Shown here: positions 24,171 to 34,412 of the stretch, piece by piece | Numbering within the stretch: the first letter of the stretch is position 1 | How the letters are laid out: every line of letters starts with the position of its first letter | Position numbers and translations under genes: made by a program | Assembly: GCA_032719365.1 (NCBI GenBank) | Contig: CM064861.1 | Coordinates: 94,004,721-94,068,720, forward strand | Source of the DNA: Prinsepia uniflora | Taxonomy: Eukaryota > Streptophyta > Magnoliopsida > Rosales > Rosaceae | Direction: 5' to 3' | Length of the DNA: 64,000 nucleotides | The notes under the pieces: model-generated | The model's database searches: none | Seen by the model: only the letters and a program-made list of their open reading frames with translations | What the model was told of the DNA's origin: nothing

Positions 24171-25420
24171 GGACGTTTGTTTTATAAATTGATGAGCATG
24201 CATAGTTAAATGTTTTACATGATTGATTGCAATGATTTGGCTTGCAATGATGCCTTGATCATGTGACATGCTTATGTGTGATTTAATGAATATTTTAATC
24301 GGTCTTTTTCGGGCACGTTTTTCGAGGAAATGTGCAAATGATATTTTGGACTAGGCCCGGAGTCAAAATGATTTCAAAATGGATATTTTGATGAATTGAT
24401 AAGTTAAGAATGATTTCTGGATTATTATAATGTTTTCCCTGTGATTTTACGGATTTACGTATAAAGGGTATTTGGGCTTGAGTCCCGGTTGGTAATGATT
24501 TTGACTTGGTTTGAAGTCAAGGATTTGATTGAGATGTTTTGGGATATGCTCCCGGGATGATTTTCATTGTGATTATGGATACCCAGACGGCCGAAGCTAG
24601 GGGTGTTCCCAGACGACCGGAGCTCGGGGATATGATTGTGATTGTTCCCAGGCAGCCGAGGCTAGGGGCGTTCCCAGACGGCTGTTGCTCGGGGTGATAT
24701 GTGTTCCCAGGTAGCCGAAGCTCGGGGTGTTCCCAGACGGCTGGTACTCGGGGTGAGATATATTCCCAGATAGCCGAGGCTTGGGGTGTTCCCAGACGGC
24801 TAACGCTCGGGGTGATGCGTGCCGAGGCAGTCGGAGCTCGGGGTGACTTCCCAAACGACTGAGGCACGGGTTATGGCCTACGCGTAGTGCAGATGTGACA
24901 GTGTGATGGTTTGTGCACTTGTGAATAGTGCGGATTGATTGATTGATTGAGTACTTGATTGTGACCTTGTGCATGGTACTGTTTGATGTTGATTGTGATT
25001 ACGTACTGGTATTGAGTACGAGTTCTGGTCTGTATGGCCAGGTGATTATGTGTTCGTATGTTTTGGCCTGAGAGCCGGGATTTAACTTGTTATGTGGTTT
25101 GGCTGGAAGGCCAGTATTGGTGTTTCATATGTTTTTCCCTATGCATGCAGGTTTGATAAACTGGAGGGTAAACAATGTGTTTTGATAAATGTGTTTTAAC
25201 GAATATATTTTTGTCCACTCACACCTTTATGTTTTTATGACCCTCCAGGCCGTGGCACAACGTTCGGGGCTGATCTCGAGGCGGAGGCATGAGCGGAAGT
25301 CAGTGCAATTATCCCTTGTCTGATAGGTGCTGAAGGATAGTTTCGGGACTTCAGTTGACTTGTCAGACGGGAGCAGGACCGGGCACGGTTATCGAGGTCC
25401 AGTTGGGACGGGTCCTATCA
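24171..25420 (+). mobile_element. Older gypsy-type LTR remnant (3' portion)
   Basis: A second run of LTR-like landmarks in the same order: TATTTGGGCTTGAGTCCCG near 24468, a GTCCACTCAC...CCCTCCAGG block near 25214-25250, CAGACGGGAGCAGGA near 25366, and an end GACGGGTCCTATCA at 25420. No primer site follows 25420. The simplest reading is that the gypsy element ending at 24170 inserted into this older LTR. A duplicated LTR end is the alternative. Confidence 0.55.
24583..24865. repeat. Short tandem repeat of ~26-35 bp units (TTCCCAGACGGC...GCTCGGGG)
   Basis: About ten degenerate units with core TTCCCAGACGGCCGAAGCT and GGGGTG, inside the older LTR remnant. It is GC-rich against an AT-rich background. 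The position within the LTR is comparable to that of the GGGCCC array of the LARD LTRs, although the sequence differs. Confidence 0.75.
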
Positions 25421-25632
25421 TGAAGAGATAGGTACAACTACAGTGCCAAACCATAGTTGGCAGACCATTATGGATACATTGAAACTTCGAGAGTTGAGTG
25501 TTAGAATGCCTCAAAGACTGACTTGAGCGGTAGTTAGGACGAGTCTAATGTTAGGTGGCATTCAAAACTAACTGTGGAAGCAAGTCAGGATGAAGGTGAT
25601 TGTTGGAGACTCTTCAAAACTAAAGTGGGATG
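25421..25632. other. Intergenic stretch, nothing recognised
   Basis: Unique-looking DNA between the old LTR end and the TRIM. No ORF or repeat that I can name. Confidence 0.5.
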
Positions 25633-25976
25633 TGTTAGGATGTGAGGAAAAAGTCCTACATTGGAAAATTACTACTACGTTTGTGTCTTATATGATCTTA
25701 GACTACTCCCCTCATTGCCAATTGATTTTGGGGTGGAACCTCAATTTCTTACATGGTATCAGAGCGGGTTATCTCACATGGTAGGCTTAACCACTACACG
25801 TACTCATTCAAATTATCACATGATAAGCTGAAAAATCTGCCACACGTGAAATGACGTGTTAGCATATGAGGAAAAATTCTCACATCAGAAAAACACAACT
25901 ACAATTTGTGCCTTATATGATCTTAGACTACTCCCTATAGCTAATTGATTTTGGGGTGGAACTTCAATTTCTTACA
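25633..25976 (+). mobile_element. TRIM (terminal-repeat retrotransposon in miniature)
   Basis: A 344-bp element with two short LTRs, 25633-25753 (121 bp) and 25857-25976 (120 bp). Both begin TGTTAG and end TTCTTACA, and they share the block CTTATATGATCTTAGACTAC. The primer site TGGTATCAGAGC starts at 25754, directly at the LTR end. The internal part is only 103 bp, so it cannot code. GATG flanks both sides (25629-25632 and 25977-25980), a 4-bp TSD match. The LTRs have diverged visibly, so the insertion is old compared with the LARDs. Confidence 0.82.
25754..25765 (+). promoter_or_regulatory. Primer binding site of the TRIM
   Basis: TGGTATCAGAGC with no spacer after the LTR. Confidence 0.8.
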
Positions 25977-26619
25977 GATGCAAGTCGAGATGAAGGAAAA
26001 CGTGGTGCTCTTGGTTTAAGAAATGAGAGAGAGGTAAACAAAATAACCGAATCTTGATCCTAGAACCGAGTCCCTAAATATAAACTAAATTCTAACTAAA
26101 ATAAATTGAAAATCCCTAAATTAACCAAAAAACAATTGTTTAGAATTCTCATCTCATCTAGAGTCTCTGAATTTAATAAGCTAAGTTCTAGCTAAAAGAG
26201 TTGGAAAACTATTTTTACATACTACCTTAAAAAATTTAATCCAGTAGCATTCCCTATCTTGACAAAAAATTTCAAATATCTTATTATTTATTTTAAGTAA
26301 AATATTTAAATATTCTCAATTTATTAATCATTATTTATGAAATTCATGAAATTTTGATGGGATAGGAAATCCCTACTTTTTCTATATTTTTTGAAATTTA
26401 GGATTCAAACCCCAAAAAATAACAAAATTTTAAAGTACAGTGAATTTCTAAATTAACTATAAAAAAAAAAGTATTTTAGAGACCTTACTAAAAGATGACA
26501 ACTAATGAATATGATGTCCTAGATTTTACCAACCTTTTTTGCAAGACCAATTACTTCTAATTTATATTTTTCTCAAGTAATCCTTAGACACGTGGAAGGA
26601 TAAAAATGAAACTTAAATC
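25977..26619. other. AT-rich intergenic stretch
   Basis: No gene or repeat recognised. Frequent A and T runs and no sizeable ORF. Confidence 0.5.
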
Positions 26620-26627
26620 CATAGAGG

Positions 26628-27201
26628 TAGAGCTGGGCACATGGAACCAAAATATCGAAATCGTACCGTTTCAGATCAAACCATACCGAAAAAAAACCGA
26701 ATAGTAAAACCGTTGTATGATTGGTACGGTACCGAAACCGTACCGATATAATTCGGTACGGTTTCGGTATCGATATTTTAAAAAACCGTCCCGTACCGAT
26801 ACCGTACCGAATTAGAATATTTTTTTTAATAATTAAATTTATTTCTTATTGGTTTATTAAGCCTTCTTCAAGAGTTGATATGACCATACATGTCTTAATT
26901 TAGTTTCTAAGAGTTGATATCTTCAACTTAGTGCAACTTTTTCAATACATATTTGAAAACTTAAGTCCTTCATAAATGTAGTTTTGCTTTTTCTTTAGTC
27001 TTTTCCTTACTTTATAATCACAAACAAAATTTTAGCTCAAAACCGAAACCATACCGAAACCGTACCGAACTTAATTGGTACGGTACGATCTGGTTTCACT
27101 TTTAAAATATTGAATACCGAACCGTACCGTACCGATTAAAATTAAATGGTATGGTTCTGGTATCGATCAATTTTGTACCATACCGAACCGTGCCACCCCT
27201 A
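26628..27201. mobile_element. hAT-type MITE with 8-bp TSD
   Basis: 574 bp, starting TAGAGCTGGGCAC and ending GTGCCACCCCTA, so the termini match as TAG.G.TGG.CAC inverted repeats. CATAGAGG lies on both sides (26620-26627 and 27202-27209), an 8-bp duplication typical of hAT transposons. The subterminal regions (about 26650-26815 and 27040-27190) are packed with CCGTACCG / CGGTACGG motifs, and the centre is AT-rich and non-coding. Subterminal motif clusters in hAT elements are known transposase-binding regions; that role here is inference. Confidence 0.85.
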
Positions 27202-27209
27202 CATAGAGG

Positions 27210-28494
27210 TATAAATGCTCTACCACTAATAATATAGAACATAAAAGGGTATATTGCTTTACTTTAACCATCATCATAATGATGTCAGTTAATCTTTTTC
27301 TATTCGTTAATTATGATTAGAAGTTTTGATACACTTTTAATAAAAGGATGCATCGGCTGAGTGCTTGGCAAAGGAAAAATGAAAAAACTTTAGTGAAATT
27401 GTTGTGCTTTTTTAATATGGGACGGTTGTTTCTTTATTTTTATGTTTTTTTTTCCTTAATTAATTGCGTGTTATTGTCCGTCCATATAAATTTTACCATT
27501 GTTAAATTTGATTACTAAAGATATTATTTCACATATATTCATCGTCTAATTTAATTAATTGGGCTGAAATATGTTTTCTTTCTCACTTTTAACTGCGAAG
27601 AATAATACATAATATATTCATCGTACATCAAATGAATCAAGAAACACTAAAATATATAACCCGAAATTTTTTCCCCTTTGCTTTTCAATCTATAGAAATT
27701 CCATGCATATGAACATTCCAACATTTACATTGTGGGAAGTTAATTTTTTCCTTTTGTGCACGCCACTGGATTTTTTTTTTTTTTGTAGAAACCGAGGAAG
27801 GTCAACAAAGTTATTGTATGGACAACAAAGTTATTGTATGGACAACAAAGTTAATAATACATAATATATTCATCATCATCATCCATATAAAATTTTTAAT
27901 CCAAATTAATAAATTAAAACTCGCCTGAATATTTTATGGTAATGAGCACATTTTTGTTAATTAATTGGATGTTTACCAATAATATGGCAATAATGCATGC
28001 ATGCTGATATTGATTTTAATTATTTTTTGTTGGTGTGATTGAAAAGGATGCTTAATTGGGTGTGGAGATTAAAGATCAGGTTTTAATTAGTGCCCCCAGA
28101 AAGCATGGACACTACAGTCCCGAACCCTACGTAATATCCTTCACTAACGTCCTTTCGCATGACATATTCATTCACGCATGCAAGGAATTAGCTTTAATAT
28201 TAACATTAACATTAATATTAATATTAACATCAAGCTCAATCATTTGTCTATCTACCTCTTGATGTAAAAAGAAAAAGCTCAAATCTCCTTTTTGAGAATA
28301 ATTAAGTAGCATAATATTACACGAGGTTGAAATCGTATATAGCACGTAAAATTAATTATGTGTCAATTTTATTTTCAATATATTATATAAATCCAATCAA
28401 ATCATGCCTGTACGTGTAGTACTAATATATAGTCTAATGATATATTTGATAGTCTTTCCCATGTTTAATAAGATGTCTAAAGTTCAATTCTAAT
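27210..28494. other. AT-rich intergenic stretch with small repeats
   Basis: Contains a 20-bp unit (ACAAAGTTATTGTATGG) repeated about 2.5 times near 27803-27852 and an (ATTAAC/ATTAAT)n microsatellite near 28197-28232. No gene recognised. Confidence 0.5.
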
Positions 28495-28504
28495 AAAAAA
28501 AAAA

Positions 28505-29110
28505 GGCTTATTATGCTATGTGCATTAGAAACACGTCACAAAATCTCAAAATACATCAGGAACGGAAATTTGTCTTAGTGTGCTGCGGAAATGGTAACAC
28601 CGTCAATACCGTTGCAGCAACCGTTCATCTTCGTTATTAACATCATGAAAACTGATAACGTGGTAGTCATATCACAAATTTTTAAAGATAATTTAGACAT
28701 TTGATGTCTTTATTGAATTTCATATTAATTTCTTTTTAAAAAGAAATTGACTTGATAAGCAAAGTTTTTTCTGGGATGAGATTGGGGAAGGTGCAGGCTG
28801 CTGTTGCGGCAAAGCTAGAAGAGGGAGAGGGAGGATCAATTGGGTGATTGGATAAGTGTTTATTAGTTTTCTTTTTAAAAATAAATTAATATAAAATTCA
28901 ATAAAAGACATCAAATGTCTAAATTACCCTTAAAAAATTGTAATATTACTAGCATGTCATCAGTTTTCACGGTGTTTATAATAAAGATGGACAATTTATG
29001 CAACGGTATTGACGGTGTTACCATTCTTGCGGCACACTGAGACAAATTTCCGTTCCTGGTGCATTTTGAGATTTCGTGGTGTGTTCCTAGTGCACTTAAC
29101 ATAATAAGCC
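28505..29110. mobile_element. Long-inverted-repeat element (foldback / MULE-like MITE)
   Basis: The arms, about 28505-28745 and 28868-29110, are imperfect inverted copies of each other. GGCTTATTATG at the left end matches CATAATAAGCC at the right, and blocks such as GGTAACACCGTCAATACCGT and GACATTTGATGTCTT recur inverted. The centre of about 120 bp is unpaired. Flanks are T plus an A run on both sides (28494-28504 and 29111-29119), which could be a 9-bp TSD blurred by slippage. Arms of about 240 bp with 9-bp TSD would suit a Mutator-like element, but the class is uncertain. No coding sequence. Confidence 0.75.
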
Positions 29111-29147
29111 TAAAAAAAAGATCGATAATCAAGGTCGGCCACAAAGA

Positions 29148-29249
29148 GAGGTAAAAGGGACACAAGTTTAGAGTCCAAAACAATATAGGGCCCACACAAG
29201 GAAGGGTAAAAGGGGCACAAGTTCGGAGCCCAAAACAATATAGGGCCCA
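29148..29249 (+). repeat. Two-copy direct repeat, period 55 bp
   Basis: Units share GGTAAAAGGG.CACAAGTT, then GAG.CCAAAACAATATAGG, with a few substitutions between copies. Confidence 0.7.
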
Positions 29250-32200
29250 AAATTATTAATATCTAATAATTTAAAATAAATATAAGAAAAGTGGGATGAG
29301 AAATAAATAATATAGGAATATGAAAATTTTCAATCCATTTATAAGTTAAAAATATATGATTATGTTTTTTTTTTAAACTGAATGAAATGTTTTAGATATT
29401 AGGTACTTTTCTTCCCTTCTATGAAGTTTTGTCCCAATTATTTTTTTTAACAAGATTCTAGCGAGGTTTCATAATATGAAAATGAAATAATGGGTTTATC
29501 AAAATTTATATTTTTAATGATTAGATATGTATATGAAAGACACATTTTTTATTCTTATCTTAAACTTTCAAATGTTTAGATAGATCATGTGTATAATGTC
29601 ACTCTCCAATTTCCTTGTTAAAAAAAAAAAAACCATCAAAATCAATGACACTTACCATAATGGGAGTTAAGTTGAAAGGATGGTGTAAGACCAAGGAAAT
29701 TCATTCAACAAATGGCCCGGTTTCATCCAATGGTGACCTATCAACTTAACTCATTATATAAACCCTTCATATTTTATCATCCCTATCCACTGGAGGCAGG
29801 AAATTGTCATACACCTACAAAAAGGTCCATAACTAACCATATATATTATTAACTACAACGTTAATTTAATTTGCAATCTTTGCCATCTCTTGCAGTTGAA
29901 GTAGCAAAGGTGAAGCCCATCGGTGAATGGGTCGGGTCCACTGTCTCTACCATTTGTGAGGCCTTCAATGACATCGAAAAATTGATTAGTTAGGGAGCAA
30001 GATCATTTCCAATTATCTCTCTCTTTTCATGTTAGGTGAATTTATTGGGTTTCTTATTGCAAAGCCCAAGATAATATATTATCTTGTCATCTTCACTCTC
30101 TTGCTCTTGTTTATATCAGTTTCTAGATCATCTCTAATAGAAAGACTACCGTTGCACACTCCAGTAAAATTCAAGTGTCCGTTGATACCTGCATCTCTAC
30201 CATAATCGTTACCAATGTCCTTTTGCTAAATTTTACTCAATCAAAAATTCTCTTTTAGAAAGCTTGATAACATTTATTAAATCAAATTATTAATTAATTT
30301 GCATGTCCTTAATTCCCAATAATAGTCGTGGTCTAGCCATTGGTATCGGAAAGGGCTTGACCATGCATATACCAAATCCAACTGGATTTATATGCATGGT
30401 TCACCTTCTAATAGGTATAACCATTGCGATAATCTTTCGTCGCAAATCCCTTTTCATTTTGTAGCAAGTACAAAACCACGTACGTGGAAAATATATGCAA
30501 CACTAGCTAGCTAGTTAAAGTTCAAACAAATTAATTAAGACTAAAACATCACAAACATCAGGTGCTTGTTTTGGCTTTGATAGTTGTCTTAATAATTTAG
30601 AGATTAGTGGTTCATTTGAATGACATTACCACTAAAATGTAAAAATCGGCTCCAAAAGCTTGCGATGTTTCTACAAATGGTGGCCCATGGATTTTGTAGC
30701 ATTGAGAATTTGGGTGGATCGCTTATTCGCTTTACTTTTGTGTGCTTGGATTTGAGCTGCATGCATGCCAGCTGCAATGCAACACCCCCTTATGGACCAT
30801 ATCTATGTTTTCGACCAAAATGCATGTAATCATGTATAGCTTAATTAGGTCATCCGCAAACACCATCTACCGGTATTTTTATTCTACTACTCATATATAT
30901 ATATGTTGGAGGCTCCTGAAATTTCTCTTTCTGCCATATGCTGAAAAAAAAAAAATACTTTGCCATTTTGAATACATCTAAGAAGATTGGAGCAGATATC
31001 TTGTAGTCCAGTTTTCTAATTCTAAATTAGAGACAATGGTGAGAATTGAATGCCGCCTTCAATATCGAACAAGGTTCCATATAAACAGGCCTAACTGTAA
31101 TTAGCACAAAAAAGGACTGGTTTTGACGACAATTATTGAAATTTTGAACAAGCTAGTACTCAAGCAGTGGCTTTGCTTTGCTGTTTCCCTCTTTAGCTAG
31201 TTGCATGTCGATGCGCCTGAGTACCTTTTGTGGCAAGTTGCTCCAAATTTTGGCAAAATCTTGAGTAGGGTTGGATATAAATTGACAAAGAATGTTTCCA
31301 GTTTTGGTTTTGTTTCCCTTTTAGTTGATGAAGAGAAAATGGACATGGGTGGAGATGACTAATCAATAAAGGATAGTGTTGTGTTGGTATGGATCATGTA
31401 CTACTGTTTCTTCTTCTCTCTTTTCAACAGAGTTTAACGTATGGAATCATCGGCCAGATTGAAAGCATCTTTATTCTCCTGTATGTATCGATCGATTCGA
31501 ATAATGTCATGTTCATGTCCTATCACTTCAGTTTTTGTAACCTATCAACTTTAACTCAATTTGTTTAACTAATTATGCTATCGGAGTTGACACTAACCCA
31601 ATTTATTTATTTATTGTTCATATCCGAAATATTGTATACATATATTTTCTAAATCATAAATCGATATATCACTCCAACGTAGCGTTTAATATTCTAGTTT
31701 TGTACATGTCAAATATAACAAAAATCCTAACTAATTTCATATCTTGATCTATAAGTTTAACATGAAGAACTTTGCAATTAATTAATAATAATTATGATCG
31801 AGTAGCCATCATCAGGATGACATCTGAGTTTAAGAACTTCTGAGTTCTGCTCTTATAACCCTATGAGTTGGTTTGTGTTCATATAGTTCCAAATCCAAGA
31901 CTTGATATGCTGTAGTTGTACTGGCCATATACGTATCTAGCAAAGCAATCTAGTTCAAATTTGGGGTATATATATATATATATATATGTCTATAAGTTAG
32001 GTACAAAAAATGAATATATGTCTATAACAAAGCAATCATGTTGATGTAGTTGTACTCATCATTTGAAAAATTATATTTTTCAACTCATCATTTGATATCT
32101 TCAATTCTCCCCTCCCCCCGCCCTCCCCCCATATTTTCCTCTAAAAATTTATCAAATTCTGACTCAGTTTTTCAAACGAATGAAAACTGATTTTCCGTTC

Positions 32201-32925
32201 ACCAAATGTTCCCCTCGCGCCAAAATGAGCTGTATATTTCTTGAAGCCAAACGCACCCTCAGTCTAATAGTCTTGAATGTGAACATTTTCATCTATATAT
32301 ACAAGTTAGAAATATAGATTTTTTTTTTTTAACTAAATGTAATGTTTTGGGCATGAAATCTTTTTTTTCCTTTTGTTAGGTGTTTTGTCCCAATAAGTTT
32401 TACCTAACAATTAAGGTTTTAACGAGACCTTATAATATAAAAATGAAATAATCAGTCAATAAAAATTTACGTTTTTAATGATTCAATTCGTGAATTAATA
32501 GCGTATTTTTTATTTTTACCCTAAACTTTCAAATGTTTGAACCGGCACTAATGAAATTTGATACTTATTAATGTCTAATTCTATGTTCGAAGTCTGAATT
32601 TGTTTTCCTATTTTCTTTGTCATCTTGTCGTCACTATGACCCCGACCTGATCCTGCCACATCATCTTACTCTGTAAAAAGTTGTAACTCATAACAAATGT
32701 AGTAGTGGTGACCTAATAACTCTTTCCTTTTTGTAATCATGTGATGAAGGCACACACTAACTTTTGTTGGATGTACATTGATATTTTAATTCATATATTA
32801 ACTCATTAATTGGTCCCTAATTAATTTTTTGGTTTCCATCCAAACTCCTCAATGCCTAAGAACTTAATTGCAAGTATATATATACACACACACTATCCTG
32901 GTCCCTAATTAATTTGTTGGGTATA
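29250..32925. other. AT-rich intergenic region with diverged dispersed repeat
   Basis: Segments 29350-29580 and 32313-32540 are diverged direct copies of each other: both have a T run, a TTTTGTCCCAAT block, AAAATGAAATAAT, TTTTTAATGATT and TAAACTTTCAAATGTTT in order. An (AT)n microsatellite lies at 31966-31987. A possible exon relic is listed separately. No complete gene is visible. Confidence 0.5.
29896..29993 (+). pseudogene. Possible terminal-exon relic of an unrecognised gene
   Basis: CTCTTGCAG, a good 3' splice acceptor, is followed by a 31-codon frame ending in TAG that reads like a real protein (EVAKVKPIGEWVGSTVSTIC, then a DIEKLI ending). Its composition is more protein-like than its AT-rich surroundings. 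I do not recognise the family and see no other exon. It may be a chance frame. Confidence 0.25.
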
Positions 32926-32930
32926 CTATT
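32926..32930. repeat. Target-site duplication CTATT of the copia element, left copy
   Basis: CTATT immediately before TGTGAAATATC; the same five bases follow the distal LTR at 52498-52502. Confidence 0.82.
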
Positions 32931-33169
32931 TGTGAAATATCATCAGGAGGTTTTGAGTGAGTGTAGTTCTTGAGAGGAAGACGTGAAGTGAGGAGGAAGA
33001 AGAGTAGAGGAAGAAGAGAAGAATCTGGCTTAGATTGATTGCAGTAATATACAATGGAACAGTGTGCTACACATATATACTGCAGTACATCAAGTAACAG
33101 AATTAACAACCTCTAACTAACTCCTACTGTAGGTGGCACGTCATACATGGAATAGAATAACTCCTAACA
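32931..33169 (-). repeat. Ty1/copia 3' LTR (complete, 239 bp)
   Basis: On the minus strand it reads TGTTAGGAGTTATTC...GATATTTCACA, with TG...CA ends. A TATATA-type promoter box lies about halfway. 216 bp of it recur at 52282-52497. The extra 23 bp at its 3' end (minus strand) are what the other LTR has lost. Confidence 0.88.
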
Positions 33170-33178
33170 CCCCCCCTC
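33170..33178 (-). promoter_or_regulatory. Polypurine tract of the copia element
   Basis: The minus strand reads GAGGGGGGG next to the 3' LTR; it overlaps the end of the pol reading frame. Confidence 0.8.
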
Positions 33179-34412
33179 AATTTGATGGTTCCAATGTCAA
33201 ATTGAAAGAGTGAACCTGAAACAAGTCTTCTGGTAAGGCTTTGGTGAGTATGTCTGCAACCTGGTCAGCAGAGGAAACATGTTGAATGTCCAAGTCCCCT
33301 CGAACAACTTTCTCTCTAACAAAATGATAGTCAATTTCGATGTGCTTGGCTCTCGAGTGAAAGGTTGGATTTGCAGAAAGACTGGTAGCAGATGTGCTGT
33401 CACAGTGGATGAGGGGAGCCTTGAGTAGGGGAACACGAAGAGTGTATAGCAGTTGTCTGATCCAAGATATTTCAGCAGAGGTGATAGCCAAAGCACGATA
33501 TTCTGCTTCTGTGCTTGACCTGGAAACAGTTGTCTGTTTCTTGGATGACCAGGAAATCGGGTTTGAACCAAGGTAAACCACTAAGCCAGTTGTAGACCTT
33601 CTATCATTGGGATCCCCTGCCCAATCGGCATCAGTATAGGCTTCAAGGCTGAGGGAACCAGTCTGGTAGACCAATCCATGTGTAGGGGTGCTCTTGAGGA
33701 ACCTGAGAATCCTCTTCACGGCCATGTAGTGAGTCTCACATGGGGACTGCATGTATTGGCAGACTTGGTTGACAGAAAATGCTATGTCAGGCCTTGTAAA
33801 TGTGAGATATTGGAGTGCCCCAACGATGCTCCTGTAAGTCTGAGGGTTAGTGCAGAGAGGACCATCATTTTTTCTCAATCTAGTCCCTGGAGCAAAGGGT
33901 GTGTCAACTGGACTACAAGATGTCATTTCTGACTTGGAAAGCAAGTCTGAAACATATTGGGACTGAGTAAGGATCAGGCTTGTGTTGGTGCGGGTAATCT
34001 GGATACCAAGGAAATAGTGCAGATCCCCTAAGTCTTTCATGTCAAATTCATTGGTGAGGGCAGTTATAACCTCCTGGATGGCAGAATCTGATGAACCTGT
34101 GAGGATGATATCATCCACATAGAGGAGCAGAATGACAATGGCAGTTGAATTTTGTTTGACGAACAAAGAGGAATCTGACCAGGTGGACTCAAACCCCAGA
34201 CCAGGTAAGAAACCAGTAAACTTCTCATTCCAGGCCCTTGGAGCTTGCTTCAAACCATATAAGGACTTCTTGAGGGAGCAAACAGGATCAGAGGGGCCAG
34301 CCACCTCAAACCCAGGGGGTTGCATCATATATACTTCCTCCTTGAGTTCCCCATGCAGAAACGCATTTTTGACATCAAGCTGTTTGAGTTTCCAATTGAA
34401 TTGAGCAGCTAG
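33177..34412 (-). CDS. Ty1/copia pol, C-terminal part: reverse transcriptase + RNase H
   Basis: 411 codons plus stop, open up to the LARD insertion junction at 34412. The first in-frame Met lies at 34328. Counted from that Met, the RT active site YVDD is at residues 70-73, preceded by KSLYGLKQAPRAW. The RNase H domain follows, with AYTDADWAGD, SSTEAEYRAL and an IHCDS motif. The family copies element RNA into cDNA in cytoplasmic particles. This is the 3' part of a pol gene whose 5' part lies at 50145-52281; codon phase agrees on both sides of the TSD, so the frame was intact before the insertion. As it stands the RT is split and inactive. Confidence 0.95.
   Translation of the reverse strand, partial: LAAQFNWKLKQLDVKNAFLHGELKEEVYMMQPPGFEVAGPSDPVCSLKKSLYGLKQAPRAWNEKFTGFLPGLGFESTWSDSSLFVKQNSTAIVILLLYVDDIILTGSSDSAIQEVITALTNEFDMKDLGDLHYFLGIQITRTNTSLILTQSQYVSDLLSKSEMTSCSPVDTPFAPGTRLRKNDGPLCTNPQTYRSIVGALQYLTFTRPDIAFSVNQVCQYMQSPCETHYMAVKRILRFLKSTPTHGLVYQTGSLSLEAYTDADWAGDPNDRRSTTGLVVYLGSNPISWSSKKQTTVSRSSTEAEYRALAITSAEISWIRQLLYTLRVPLLKAPLIHCDSTSATSLSANPTFHSRAKHIEIDYHFVREKVVRGDLDIQHVSSADQVADILTKALPEDLFQVHSFNLTLEPSN
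34408..34412. repeat. Target-site duplication GCTAG of the LARD array, left copy
   Basis: GCTAG precedes the LTR start at 34413 and follows the last LTR at 50145-50149. Confidence 0.93.

Noticed and set aside
24583..24865. CRISPR-like repeat arrangement
   Set aside because: Units are degenerate and directly tandem without unique spacers, and the sequence is a plant LTR.
24517..24974. 116- and 125-codon overlapping minus-strand ORFs
   Set aside because: They translate the 26-35 bp minisatellite in two frames at once, so they reflect repeat periodicity.
32954..33169. Copia element ending at TGAGTGAG with no TSD
   Set aside because: The first guess of a 216-bp LTR gave no TSD. Moving the left boundary to 32931 (TGTGAAATATC) gives TG...CA ends and a CTATT duplication, so the right LTR is truncated instead.
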